DNA of 64,000 bases from G963665495 sp963665495 (GTDB lineage Bacteria; Desulfobacterota; Desulfovibrionia; Desulfovibrionales; Desulfovibrionaceae). Positions within the stretch are counted from its first letter, which is position 1. Every line of letters starts with the position of its first letter. The stretch spans positions 6,138,001 to 6,202,000 of the forward strand of contig OY762289.1 of the NCBI GenBank assembly GCA_963665495.1, in the 5' to 3' direction. The notes under the pieces are model-generated. The model did no database searches. It was not told where the DNA came from and worked only from the letters and a program-made list of their open reading frames with translations. Shown here in pieces: positions 17,259 to 25,261 of this stretch. The position numbers and the translations under genes are program-made.

Positions 17259-17281
17259 CATTTCATTGCAATTGTGAAATG
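17259..17281 (+). promoter_or_regulatory. Dyad upstream of the NapH-like gene
   Basis: CATTTCA-N9-TGAAATG is a perfect 7-bp inverted repeat about 60 bases before the start codon at 17341, and it overlaps TTGTGA, a half-site word of Crp/Fnr regulators. A candidate operator only. Confidence 0.35.
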
Positions 17282-17340
17282 TTCCTGCGACTGTCGGCTG
17301 GCTGACAGACGGGTGTTATCTCCGGGCATAATCTGCCGCC

Positions 17341-18324
17341 ATGTCGTACCGATTGAACCCTTCTCTTTTTCAACGCGCCATCCAGATTGTATTCGCACTG
17401 CTGTGCGTCTACATCGGATGGCGCTTGTATCTTTTCTGCCTCTGGGCGCAGACAGGCGCCGGAGCGCCCGTGGCCCGGCCCGCCGGTGTGGAAGGTTTTC
17501 TGCCCATCAGCGCGTTGCTGGGACTGAAGTATTTTTTGCTGACCGGATCTTACGATCCGGCGCATCCGGCCGGATTGACTTTGCTGCTCTTCGCCATTCT
17601 CACCGGGTTGCTGCTGCGCCGCAGTTTTTGCGCGTTTGTCTGCCCGGTGGGTCTGGTGTCCAACCTGCTTGCGACAGCCGGAAACAAACTAGGACTGGAG
17701 CGCCGCTTGCCGCGCTGGGCCGCATTGGTGGTCCGGATCCCCAAATACCTGCTGCTGGCTTTTTTCCTGATCACGGTCGGAGTGGGCATGGGCGGACCGG
17801 CGCTTCAATCCTTTTTACTGGGCAAATACAACCTCACGGCGGACGCCCATCTGCTGCTGTTTTTCCTGCATCCATCCCATACGGCCCTGGTTGTCTTCGG
17901 CCTGCTGGGCCTGCTTTCCCTGCTTTTCCGCAATGCCTGGTGCCGCTGGCTCTGTCCTTACGGCGCTTTCCTGGGGGTGCTGGCCCTGACGGGCATCACG
18001 CGCGTACGGCGCAATCCAAAGACCTGCGTGGGCTGCGGCCGCTGCCAGAAGGTTTGTCCGGCCAGGATTCCGGTGCAGGAAAAGAAGAGCGTACGTACGC
18101 CCGAGTGTCTGGGGTGCGGACGCTGCGTTGGCGCCTGCCCCGAACCCGACGCCTTGCGGATGACCATTCTGGGCCGTCCCGTGCACTGGTCCGTGGTCGG
18201 ATCCGCCACAGTGGCCGCCTTTGTGCTGTTCTGGCTGGTGGCCAAATATACGGGCCACTGGGATTCGAGCCTGCCGCAGATGATGCTTAAGCAACTCTAC
18301 GCCGGAGCTATGGGCGGGATGTAA
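17341..18324 (+). CDS. NapH-like membrane ferredoxin protein
   Basis: 327 residues, four to six membrane helices. Two membrane-proximal CXXXCP motifs (SFCAFVCPVG and WCRWLCPYGA) are followed by two 4Fe-4S motifs (CVGCGRCQKVCPA and CLGCGRCVGACPEPDAL) and a last helix near the C-terminus. This is the NapH/CcoG/NosR-type electron-transfer architecture moving electrons between the quinone pool or cytoplasm and redox partners. No NapA or NapG gene is adjacent, so the partner is unknown. The stop is three bases from the stop of the convergent CsgG-like gene. Confidence 0.9.
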   Translation: MSYRLNPSLFQRAIQIVFALLCVYIGWRLYLFCLWAQTGAGAPVARPAGVEGFLPISALLGLKYFLLTGSYDPAHPAGLTLLLFAILTGLLLRRSFCAFVCPVGLVSNLLATAGNKLGLERRLPRWAALVVRIPKYLLLAFFLITVGVGMGGPALQSFLLGKYNLTADAHLLLFFLHPSHTALVVFGLLGLLSLLFRNAWCRWLCPYGAFLGVLALTGITRVRRNPKTCVGCGRCQKVCPARIPVQEKKSVRTPECLGCGRCVGACPEPDALRMTILGRPVHWSVVGSATVAAFVLFWLVAKYTGHWDSSLPQMMLKQLYAGAMGGM

Positions 18325-18327
18325 TCC

Positions 18328-19356
18328 CTATTCCCCGTAGACGCGTATTTCGGAGAGGCAGGTGTCGTCGGGCCATTTTGAGCCCGGGTAATTCTGCAAA
18401 AGAGTAATCCGTACGTTGTCCGTACGCACGGGCGCGAAGCTGACGTATTGCCACTGGCGCGTATCTTCAAGCGTATGCTCCAGACTCTGCCCCGTAGCAA
18501 AGCTGATGCGCACTATTTTGACGCGGCTGTTCTGCTGCCAGCGGTCGCTGCCGTCCTTGGCGGCGGTTTTGTTGTAGCCGTTCAGGAAGCCGATTTTGCT
18601 CACCATCCGGGGTTGGTCGAAAGTGAGTTCCAGCCATTCGCCCGTGCCCTTGCCTTTTGCGCCTTCAACCCAGACGCTTTCCGGATTGTCGTCCAGCAGA
18701 TTGCCCGGCTGGTAATTGGCGTATCGCGACGACTTGAGCGAAGACGAGGCCCGGATTGCCGCCGGATGCAGCAACTGCGGCGCGCCGCCCGAGGCCGGGG
18801 AAGCCGCAACCGGCTGCGGCGAGGCCTGGCCGCCCAGCGCGGCAAGCATCCGGACCATGATGTCCCGTACGGCCTGGGACATGGCCTGCATGGTCAGTTT
18901 CGCCTGGGCGCTGTCCGCCAGAAGGATGCGGCCGTCTTTGACGTTGATGAGCCTGGCGTCCATCCGCAACACTCCGAGAAATTCGCTGACCGAGCCCGTC
19001 AACACGGCGTCCGCGCCAAGCAGCTCGCCTATTTTCTGCGCTGTGCCCCCGGAAAAAGCTGTATCGCCGAATTCCATTTCATCCAGAATCTTCTTGATCT
19101 GATGCCGTTCCACCACATTGAACTGCCCCGTATTGAAGGCCTCGGTTGTGAGCATTTCAGACACCATGCGACCTTTGTTGTTTTTTTTCGCCTCCTCGTT
19201 CACCGCATCGAATTCGAGGATGGCAATGGTCAGCCTGTCGTCTTTTGCCGCATCGCCGCTATCCGGTACGGCATTCTGCTCCGCCGGGGCTGCATGGGAA
19301 AATCCGGGCAGGATGACGCAGAACAGGAAAAGGCCAAGAAAAAGCACATGCTTCAT
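18328..19356 (-). CDS. CsgG-like protein with C-terminal discoidin-like domain
   Basis: 342 residues with an AAGGACG site. An N-terminal Sec signal (MKHVLFLGLFLFCVILPGFS-HAA) without a lipobox Cys. Residues 40-165 resemble the CsgG/TolB-N-like fold (LTIAILEFDAVNEEAKKNN, MVSEMLTTEAFNTGQFNVVE, GELLGADAVLTGSVSEF, LINVKDGRIL). Residues 195-342 form a beta-sandwich of the discoidin/NADase-associated glycan-binding type (ASSSLKSSRYANYQPGNLLD, ESVWVEGAKGKGTGEWLEL, IGFLNGYNKT, and a final ISEIRVYGE-like strand). Likely periplasmic or surface-exposed; the role is unknown. The two domains are joined by a Pro/Ala linker. Confidence 0.82.
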   Translation of the reverse strand: MKHVLFLGLFLFCVILPGFSHAAPAEQNAVPDSGDAAKDDRLTIAILEFDAVNEEAKKNNKGRMVSEMLTTEAFNTGQFNVVERHQIKKILDEMEFGDTAFSGGTAQKIGELLGADAVLTGSVSEFLGVLRMDARLINVKDGRILLADSAQAKLTMQAMSQAVRDIMVRMLAALGGQASPQPVAASPASGGAPQLLHPAAIRASSSLKSSRYANYQPGNLLDDNPESVWVEGAKGKGTGEWLELTFDQPRMVSKIGFLNGYNKTAAKDGSDRWQQNSRVKIVRISFATGQSLEHTLEDTRQWQYVSFAPVRTDNVRITLLQNYPGSKWPDDTCLSEIRVYGE

Positions 19357-19710
19357 GGGAACGTCCTTTGAAGATTCGGTTATCTGTTTTGAGGAATGAT
19401 AACACAGGAGCGGTGTCGAGAGAAAGGGGAAGGTATTTATCGGGTTGCAGGTCGGACAGAAGAGGAATCAGGAAGAATAAAAAGTTGCTCTGCCGGGATG
19501 TTGTGTTAGAGTGAGCCGTGGCTGATTGTTGTTTCCGTATTTTGCCTGGCTTTGATAGATATTTTGAATGGATAGAAGGTTGATCCATAGACAGACAGAG
19601 TGTATGCTTTTTATTGTAAATATTGCACTCTTGAATGGCGCAGGGTAGTATCCCTACTTTACTGGTCTCTGGCTCGGTCTTTGTTACTTCAAAAGAAAAG
19701 GATGTAATTC
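19357..19710. other. Divergent intergenic region before pstS
   Basis: 354 bases with no gene. The sequence is AT-rich from 19550 onward. I looked for tandem PhoB-type CTGTCAT repeats and saw none. An AAGGA ribosome site lies before pstS. Confidence 0.5.
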
Positions 19711-20544
19711 ATGAAAAAGTGCTTTTCTATTTTGTTTTCCCTTGCGATGCTTTTTGTTTTTACCGGGCAATACGCGTTTGCATCCGCTCTGGATGAATTT
19801 AAAGGGCAGAAGGGTGAAATCGCCATTGCCGGGGGCACGGCGCATATTCCGGTGATGGAAGCAGCGGCCAAAAACATCATGACCGCCAATCCGGACATCC
19901 GGATCACCGTGGCCGGCGGCGGCTCCGGTGTGGGCATCCAGAAAGTGGGCGAAGGCCTGGTGGATATCGGCAATTCCGGACGCAAGGCCAGTGATGCGGA
20001 AATCGCCAAGTACGGCCTGGTGCTGTTTCCCTTTGCCGTGGACGGCGTGGCCACCGTGGTGCAGGCGGACAATCCCGTGGAAGCGCTGACCAAGGACCAG
20101 ATCAAGCAAATTTTCGCCGGCAAGATCACCAACTGGAAAGAAGTGGGCGGCCCGGACCTGGCCATCAATCTCTACACCAGGGACGAAGCCAGCGGTACGC
20201 GCAGCACCTACTGGAAAAAGCTCCTGGACAAGGGGGAAATCGCGGTTGCCGCCAATGTGGTTCCTTCCAACGGCGCCATGAAGACCGCCATTTCGCGTGA
20301 TCCCGGCGCTATCGGCTATGTCAGCATCGGCCACCTGGACGGCACGGTCAAAGCTCCCAAGCTGGGCGACATGGACGTGACCCAGGAAACCGCCAAGGCC
20401 GGAACCTATCCCGTTGTCCGCAAACTCTACATGAACACCAGGGGCGAACCCAAAGGCGTGGTCAAAACCTTTGTGGACTACATCATGGGACCGGATTGCG
20501 TGGAAATCATCAAGAAAGCCGGATTCATTCCTCTGCACGATTAA
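19711..20544 (+). CDS. pstS: Phosphate ABC transporter, periplasmic binding protein PstS
   Basis: 277 residues with a Sec signal peptide (MKKCFSILFSLAMLFVFTGQ, cleavage after YAFA). Phosphate-binding loops are IAGGTAHIPVMEAAA, GGGSGVGIQKVGEGLVDIGNSGR and RDEASGTRSTYWKKL. It captures phosphate for PstCAB, whose genes follow. A strong hairpin lies in the gap to pstC, which may favour production of the binding protein over the permeases. Confidence 0.93.
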   Translation: MKKCFSILFSLAMLFVFTGQYAFASALDEFKGQKGEIAIAGGTAHIPVMEAAAKNIMTANPDIRITVAGGGSGVGIQKVGEGLVDIGNSGRKASDAEIAKYGLVLFPFAVDGVATVVQADNPVEALTKDQIKQIFAGKITNWKEVGGPDLAINLYTRDEASGTRSTYWKKLLDKGEIAVAANVVPSNGAMKTAISRDPGAIGYVSIGHLDGTVKAPKLGDMDVTQETAKAGTYPVVRKLYMNTRGEPKGVVKTFVDYIMGPDCVEIIKKAGFIPLHD

Positions 20545-20560
20545 CAAAATTCGATGACGA

Positions 20561-20589
20561 CAAGGCGGAGCGCCCGGCGCTCCGCCTTG
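20561..20589 (+). other. pstS-pstC intercistronic hairpin
   Basis: Two perfectly complementary 14-base arms (CAAGGCGGAGCGCC and its complement) around a single C. No T-run follows; the pstC start is eight bases later. A likely mRNA-stability or partial-termination element. Confidence 0.65.
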
Positions 20590-20597
20590 AACAAACC

Positions 20598-21464
20598 ATG
20601 TTTTCCGTACCTGCCCGCCAACGCGGTTTTCTGTTTGCCGTCCGAGTGGCCGCGGTCCTTTCGGCCTCGGTGGTTCTGGCGCTGTTTCTTTTTCTGCTCT
20701 ATTTTTGCCTGCCCCTGCTGCACGCGGACGTTCTGGGCCAGTTGCTGGACTGGAGCTGGAAGCCCTTTCAGGGACATTTCGGCATTCTGGCCATGATCGC
20801 CGCTTCCTTCGTATTGGCGTGTTCGGCCATGTTGCTGGCATTTCCGCTGGGGGCGGGCATCTGTTGTTTTGCGCACGGCATGGGGCCGCCGCGCCTGGCC
20901 CGCCTGGTGCTGCGGACCATCCAGTTGATGACCAGCGTGCCCACCGTGGTGTACGGATTCGTGGCCGTGTTCGTGCTGGTGCCGCTACTACGCGGGGTTT
21001 TTCACCACGGCAGCGGTTTTTCCTGGCTGGCCGCATTGCTGGGCCTGGCCGTACTGGTGCTGCCCACGGTGGTGCTGATGCTGCACAGCCAGTTTCAGGT
21101 GGCTGAACCCCAGGTACGGGTCACGGCTGCGGCGCTGGGCATGAGCAATGCGCAGAAACTGCTGTATCTGGTGGTCCCCATGTCGCGCAGGGGTTTTCTG
21201 GCCGCCGCGGTGCTGGGCTTTGGCCGGGCTTTCGGCGATACCATGATTCCCTTGATGCTGGCGGGGAACGCGCCCCAGGTCCCGGGATCGCTGCTGGACT
21301 CCGTACGCGCGCTCACCGCGCATATCGCCCTGGTGGTGGCCACGGACAGCCACAGTCTGGCCTACCAGTCTCTGTTCGCGGCAGGATTGATTCTTTTCGC
21401 CACCAGCGCCCTGGTGAATCTGGGACTGCGCTGGATACAGGCCCGTACCGGGGGGAGCGCATGA
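20598..21464 (+). CDS. pstC: Phosphate ABC transporter permease PstC
   Basis: 288 residues from the ATG at 20598. The frame is open further upstream but overlaps pstS; this start gives a normal N-terminal cytoplasmic segment before helix 1 (VAAVLSASVVLALFLFLLYF). Six hydrophobic helices are visible, with the ABC permease coupling loop near the C-terminal third (AALGMSNAQKLLYLVVPMSRRGFLAA, GFGRAFGDTMIPLMLAGN). It pairs with PstA to form the inner-membrane channel. The ribosome site is weak and lies against the preceding hairpin. The stop overlaps the pstA start (ATGA). Confidence 0.92.
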   Translation: MFSVPARQRGFLFAVRVAAVLSASVVLALFLFLLYFCLPLLHADVLGQLLDWSWKPFQGHFGILAMIAASFVLACSAMLLAFPLGAGICCFAHGMGPPRLARLVLRTIQLMTSVPTVVYGFVAVFVLVPLLRGVFHHGSGFSWLAALLGLAVLVLPTVVLMLHSQFQVAEPQVRVTAAALGMSNAQKLLYLVVPMSRRGFLAAAVLGFGRAFGDTMIPLMLAGNAPQVPGSLLDSVRALTAHIALVVATDSHSLAYQSLFAAGLILFATSALVNLGLRWIQARTGGSA

Positions 21465-22348
21465 AAACGGTCACCTGGAGCCAGCGGCTGTTTGCGGGAT
21501 TTTGCTGGGCCAGCGCCATGTTGCCCGTGGGCCTGATGTGTTTTTTGCTGTTCTTTCTGCTCTGGCAAAGCCGCGATTCCTTGGGGGTGGCGCTGTTTTT
21601 CGGGGATACGCGCCCCTGGGACGCCATTTTTCGTTTCGCGCCCGTCTGGGACGGCATCTGGCCGGCTTGCGTGGGGACCTTCTGCGTTATTTGCCTGGCT
21701 TGCTGCACGGCCATTCCCGTGGGTATTCTCTGCGGCATCCACCTGGCCGAATACGCGCGCGGCCCGTTCAAAAGCGCGCTCTCTTTCAGCGTGGATCTGC
21801 TGGCGGGCGTGCCTTCCATCCTGATGGGACTGTTCGGCTTTGCGCTGATCCTGTTTCTGCGCCGTGTTCTGGGCGCGGACGTCAAAACCAGCCTGCTGCT
21901 CTCGGGCGTCTGCATGGGACTGCTGATTCTGCCGTATATGATCAACGCCACCCATACGACCCTGGCCGGACTTCCGGAATCCCTGCGGCTGCTGGGGCCC
22001 AGTCTGGGGTTCACGAAGGTGCAGGCCATCCGCCATGTGCTGCTGCCCGCTGCCGGGAGGGGCATCATGAGCGGCGTGATCCTGGGCATCGGACGCGCGG
22101 CGGAGGACACGGCCGTGATCATGCTCACTGGTGTGGTGGCCAACGCGGGGCTGCCGCGCGGGCTGCTGGACAAGTATGAGGCTTTGCCGTTTTATATTTT
22201 CACGACCGCAGCCGAGTACCGCGGCCCGGACGATCTGGCACGGGGATTTGGCGCGGCTCTGGTGCTCCTGCTCCTGACCACCGGCCTGTTTGTGGCCGCC
22301 ACAACCTTGCAGCGGACCCTGGAACGCCGCTGGAGGGGCAATCCATGA
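21461..22348 (+). CDS. pstA: Phosphate ABC transporter permease PstA
   Basis: 295 residues, six membrane helices. The family loop is SLRLLGPSLGFTKVQAIRHVLLPAAGRGIMSGVILGIGRAAEDTAVIML. It also carries GIHLAEYARGPFKSALSFSVDLLAGVPSILMGLFGF, typical of PstA. Start and stop overlap pstC and pstB by four bases each, so the three are translationally coupled. Confidence 0.93.
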   Translation: MKTVTWSQRLFAGFCWASAMLPVGLMCFLLFFLLWQSRDSLGVALFFGDTRPWDAIFRFAPVWDGIWPACVGTFCVICLACCTAIPVGILCGIHLAEYARGPFKSALSFSVDLLAGVPSILMGLFGFALILFLRRVLGADVKTSLLLSGVCMGLLILPYMINATHTTLAGLPESLRLLGPSLGFTKVQAIRHVLLPAAGRGIMSGVILGIGRAAEDTAVIMLTGVVANAGLPRGLLDKYEALPFYIFTTAAEYRGPDDLARGFGAALVLLLLTTGLFVAATTLQRTLERRWRGNP

Positions 22349-23145
22349 CTTTTACTCCCATGACTCCGACAACTATTTCTCCCGCTTCCATGACTTCCGT
22401 CGCGATCCGCGGCCTGACGGTTTCCTTCAACAAACATCCGGCCTGCCGGGAGGTGGATCTGGAAATCCCGGCGGGCCGGATCTGCGTCATCGTTGGGCGC
22501 TCGGGCTCGGGCAAGACCACGCTGCTGCGCGCGCTGAACCGGTTGAACGAATGTTTTCCCGGCTGCCGTACGCAGGGGCAGGTGTTGCTGCAGTTTCCCG
22601 AAGGCGGCGAGGTGGATGCTTACGACGCGCGGACCGATGTGGAACTGCTGCGCCGGCGGGTGGGCATGGTTTTTCAAAGCCCCAATGTGCTGCCCGTATC
22701 CATCGGGCGGAATCTGCTGATGCCCCTCAAGCTGGTGGCCGGTGTCACCGGCAGCAAAGCCGAAGCCCGGATGGAGCAGGCTTTGCGGGATGTGGGACTC
22801 TGGGACGAGGTGGCCGAACGCTTGTCGCACGCGGCGGCGACTTTATCTGGCGGCCAGCAGCAACGCCTCTGTCTGGCCCGTGCGCTGGCCCTGGAGCCAG
22901 AATTGCTGCTTCTGGACGAACCCACCGCCTCGGTGGATTACCGCTCGGCTGAAATCATCGAAAATCTGCTGCAGGAACTCGCCAAACGGCTGACCGTTGT
23001 CATGGTCTCTCACAGCCTTTCCCAGACCCGCCGCCTGGCCCATCAGGTGGTTCTGATGCGTGACGGCAAGCTCGCCGGACTCTGGCGCAAGGATCAGGAA
23101 ACGGCTCCCAACGCGCTGGACGCACTCCTGGAAGAAGCCTTTTAA
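22345..23145 (+). CDS. pstB: Phosphate ABC transporter ATP-binding protein PstB
   Basis: 266 residues. Walker A is GRSGSGKTTLLRALNRLN, Q-loop MVFQSPNVLPVSIGRNL, signature LSGGQQQRLCLARALA, Walker B LLLDEPTASVD, H-loop MVSHSLSQTRRL. The N-terminus has about 18 extra residues rich in Thr, Pro and Ser before the core. Other internal Met starts exist, but the ATGA overlap with pstA favours the first. No phoU, phoR or phoB follows. No clear terminator was found behind it. Confidence 0.92.
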   Translation: MTFTPMTPTTISPASMTSVAIRGLTVSFNKHPACREVDLEIPAGRICVIVGRSGSGKTTLLRALNRLNECFPGCRTQGQVLLQFPEGGEVDAYDARTDVELLRRRVGMVFQSPNVLPVSIGRNLLMPLKLVAGVTGSKAEARMEQALRDVGLWDEVAERLSHAAATLSGGQQQRLCLARALALEPELLLLDEPTASVDYRSAEIIENLLQELAKRLTVVMVSHSLSQTRRLAHQVVLMRDGKLAGLWRKDQETAPNALDALLEEAF

Positions 23146-23435
23146 CCTGGCTGCGTTCGCAGAAAGTCGTGCCCCAGGCGGCGTAGAGATGCCTTTTGTA
23201 ACGGCTCTGTGCCCGAAGCGTTGGGCGTACCGGCGTCAGCGTGCCTCCCGCGTGGATATTGTGTTTGAAGCTCTCCTGTTTGCCCGGATCCATATGAAGT
23301 ACTGGCGGCATAGAAAAATCTGATGCTGTTGACAAAAAAAATTTTTGAAAATAGGTATCAATAAGTTTATATAAAAAGTTGTACCTTGCTAATGTAAAGC
23401 TATCGTAAAATGAGCATTAACAATTAGAGGGAAAT
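23146..23435 (+). promoter_or_regulatory. Intergenic region with promoter candidate for the Cys-rich protein
   Basis: 290 bases. The first 170 show no convincing gene. TTGACA at 23329-23334 is followed 17 bases later by TAGGTA (23352-23357), a possible promoter in sharply AT-rich DNA. Confidence 0.4.
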
Positions 23436-23864
23436 ATGAATATGCGAAAAACGATTCATTGGATAATGGCAGTTTCGCTGGTCTTACTCTTTACTTTAGT
23501 CCTCCCGCAAAAGGGGAACGCCATCTGCCTGTTCGGCAAAAACATGAAAATAAAAATCCAGGCGAATTGCGCTCCCAATGAATCCTGTAATGCTGGTACA
23601 TATACCATACAGGAGAGATGGTGTTGTTTTATACCAAGGGACTTGAGCTATAGATATCACGGCCCCGGTGTCCCTGACGTAACAGGAGATGGTGGAGAAA
23701 AGCTCTGTAAAAAAATCTGGGACAAGATAAAAGATGAGGTTGACAACTCGGCATCCAACCATATTGTCCTTTCCATCGACATGGACACTTCGAATAAATG
23801 CTGCGCAGCGTACTCTTTCACCTGCTACGCCGGCGGTGGCGGATGCGAGTGTACCGTGCCCTGA
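23436..23864 (+). CDS. Unknown secreted cysteine-rich protein
   Basis: 142 residues. A Sec signal peptide of about 29 residues (basic MNMRKTIHWIM, hydrophobic core AVSLVLLFTLVLP, then QKGNA) is followed by a mature part with eleven Cys: ICLF, ANCA, ESCN, the CC in RWCCF, LCKK, the CC in NKCCAA, TCYA and the CEC near the end. Several disulfides are therefore likely after export. No family is recognised. The gene and its leader are much richer in A+T than the neighbours and use codons such as ATA and AAT, consistent with recent acquisition. It lies alone between pstB and the Tat-exported HD protein. Confidence 0.72.
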   Translation: MNMRKTIHWIMAVSLVLLFTLVLPQKGNAICLFGKNMKIKIQANCAPNESCNAGTYTIQERWCCFIPRDLSYRYHGPGVPDVTGDGGEKLCKKIWDKIKDEVDNSASNHIVLSIDMDTSNKCCAAYSFTCYAGGGGCECTVP

Positions 23865-23909
23865 ACAAACACAGTTCGCCCAATCAATTTGACAAATAAG
23901 CGAATCGCT

Positions 23910-23954
23910 AAAAAAGCATGGCGGATTGCCAGCGCGTACGCGGGCAATCCGCCA
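23910..23954 (-). terminator. Terminator of the HD-domain gene
   Basis: The 12-bp stem TGGCGGATTGCC / GGCAATCCGCCA with a 12-base loop is followed on the minus strand by TTTTTT. It lies 18 bases past the stop of the HD gene. Confidence 0.85.
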
Positions 23955-23972
23955 GTATCGTGATGCGTGCGG

Positions 23973-25097
23973 TTACGCGGGCTTTACAATCTCCAGAACG
24001 GTCTTTTTGAGGCCGTCTTTTCCGGAGGTACTGTAAATATCGTAGAAGGCCATGGCCGTTCCCTGGGAGTAGAGGTAGTTGCGCAGGGCGTTGAATTTTT
24101 TGCCTTTGAGGTCGCCTTCGCTCAGACCGTAGGATTCCATGGCGATCTCCTGCAGTACGGGCAGGGTCCACTTGACGGCCGGAACCGTGAGTACCCAGTC
24201 ATGGTCGCCCAGGTGGCAGACAAAGCCTTCCATGCGGCGCGGCAGAGGCAGGGATTTGGCGTCTTCGGCCAGCAGACCGGAAGCCACGGGGTCTTTGCCC
24301 ACCAGCGTACAGGCCGCCTTGATCCAGCTTACAGGACCTTCTTCATCTTTTTCGAAACCCGGATGGTTGTGGGCGCAGGCCTGGGCCACGCAGACCGAGG
24401 CGGGCAGGCCGCGGTAGATGGATTCGGCCACGGAAAGCGGATGGTGCTGACCGGTGCCTGCCAGAGGGTGTTCCGTACGGGATTCGCCGTCCGTGCCCCA
24501 CTGGAAGACCCAGGGCTTGTGCAGATCGTGCAGGGCCTGCGAGGCGATGACCACGTCGCGGTCCAAGTCGAATCCGTAGACTTTTTTATAATTATTGTAG
24601 AGCGCGTCGGAGAGCATCAGGTTGGCGGCCGTATGGGTCACCACGCCACCCGGATAGGCATGGTGGCTCTGGTAGCCGCTGCCGGGGGCGGAAAGAAAAG
24701 GCTGCGGGGCTTTGTTGGCGGAACCGGCGGGCAGGAAATCTTCCTGACTGGTCTTTTCCACATATCCCTGGGCCTTCAGCTCATCGTAGGCGGCTTTGCG
24801 GTTGGCCGCATCGCCCAGCTGAGACATGATGGTGGGGGCGGGATTTTCAATGATGTCCTTGACGCCCTTGCGGATGTTGGCATCCTGAATGGAATCCACC
24901 ACGCCCAGCAGGTAGTCGTAGCTGTCCGTGACCAGTTTGGACTGGCGGGCCATGTCTTCCGGGCTCATGTCCATGCAGTCGGACAGAGCGGCTTGTTTCA
25001 CATTGGCCAGGCTGAAGCGGGGCATGCTGACCACGGCGGCCGTGGCCACGGCCCCCATGAACAGAAACTCCCGGCGGTTGATACCGTTGAAATTCAT
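23973..25097 (-). CDS. Tat-exported HD-domain protein
   Basis: 374 residues from the ATG at 25097, with GGAGGTTTTACA upstream; the longer frame has no ribosome site. The N-terminus carries a twin-arginine signal, NRREFLFMG, followed by a hydrophobic Ala-rich stretch and cleavage near SLA. The mature part contains an HD-type metal site: SHHAYPGGVVTHT (about 165-177) and ALHDLHKPW (about 210-218), with later HNHPGFE and HLGDHDW. HD proteins are usually cytoplasmic phosphohydrolases, so folded export with a metal cofactor is unusual. The substrate is unknown. A strong terminator follows. Confidence 0.82.
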   Translation of the reverse strand: MNFNGINRREFLFMGAVATAAVVSMPRFSLANVKQAALSDCMDMSPEDMARQSKLVTDSYDYLLGVVDSIQDANIRKGVKDIIENPAPTIMSQLGDAANRKAAYDELKAQGYVEKTSQEDFLPAGSANKAPQPFLSAPGSGYQSHHAYPGGVVTHTAANLMLSDALYNNYKKVYGFDLDRDVVIASQALHDLHKPWVFQWGTDGESRTEHPLAGTGQHHPLSVAESIYRGLPASVCVAQACAHNHPGFEKDEEGPVSWIKAACTLVGKDPVASGLLAEDAKSLPLPRRMEGFVCHLGDHDWVLTVPAVKWTLPVLQEIAMESYGLSEGDLKGKKFNALRNYLYSQGTAMAFYDIYSTSGKDGLKKTVLEIVKPA

Positions 25098-25261
25098 TGT
25101 AAAACCTCCATGATTATAGGCTGATGTGGACTGCAAGAAAGAGTGTTCGCGGGCATCTTTACCCATGAGCACGGGTCGTACATGGCATTACTGTTGCCGG
25201 AAGGTGAAAAAAAGATGGTAGAGTGGTGACAACTTCGTGGAGAGAGAACGGATGCAGTCTA

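Noticed and set aside
19357..19710. PhoB box upstream of pstS
   Set aside because: No pair of CTGTCAT-like repeats at 11-base spacing was found.
23060..23323. Open plus-strand frame overlapping and following the end of pstB
   Set aside because: Different frame from pstB, no ribosome site, no recognisable sequence.
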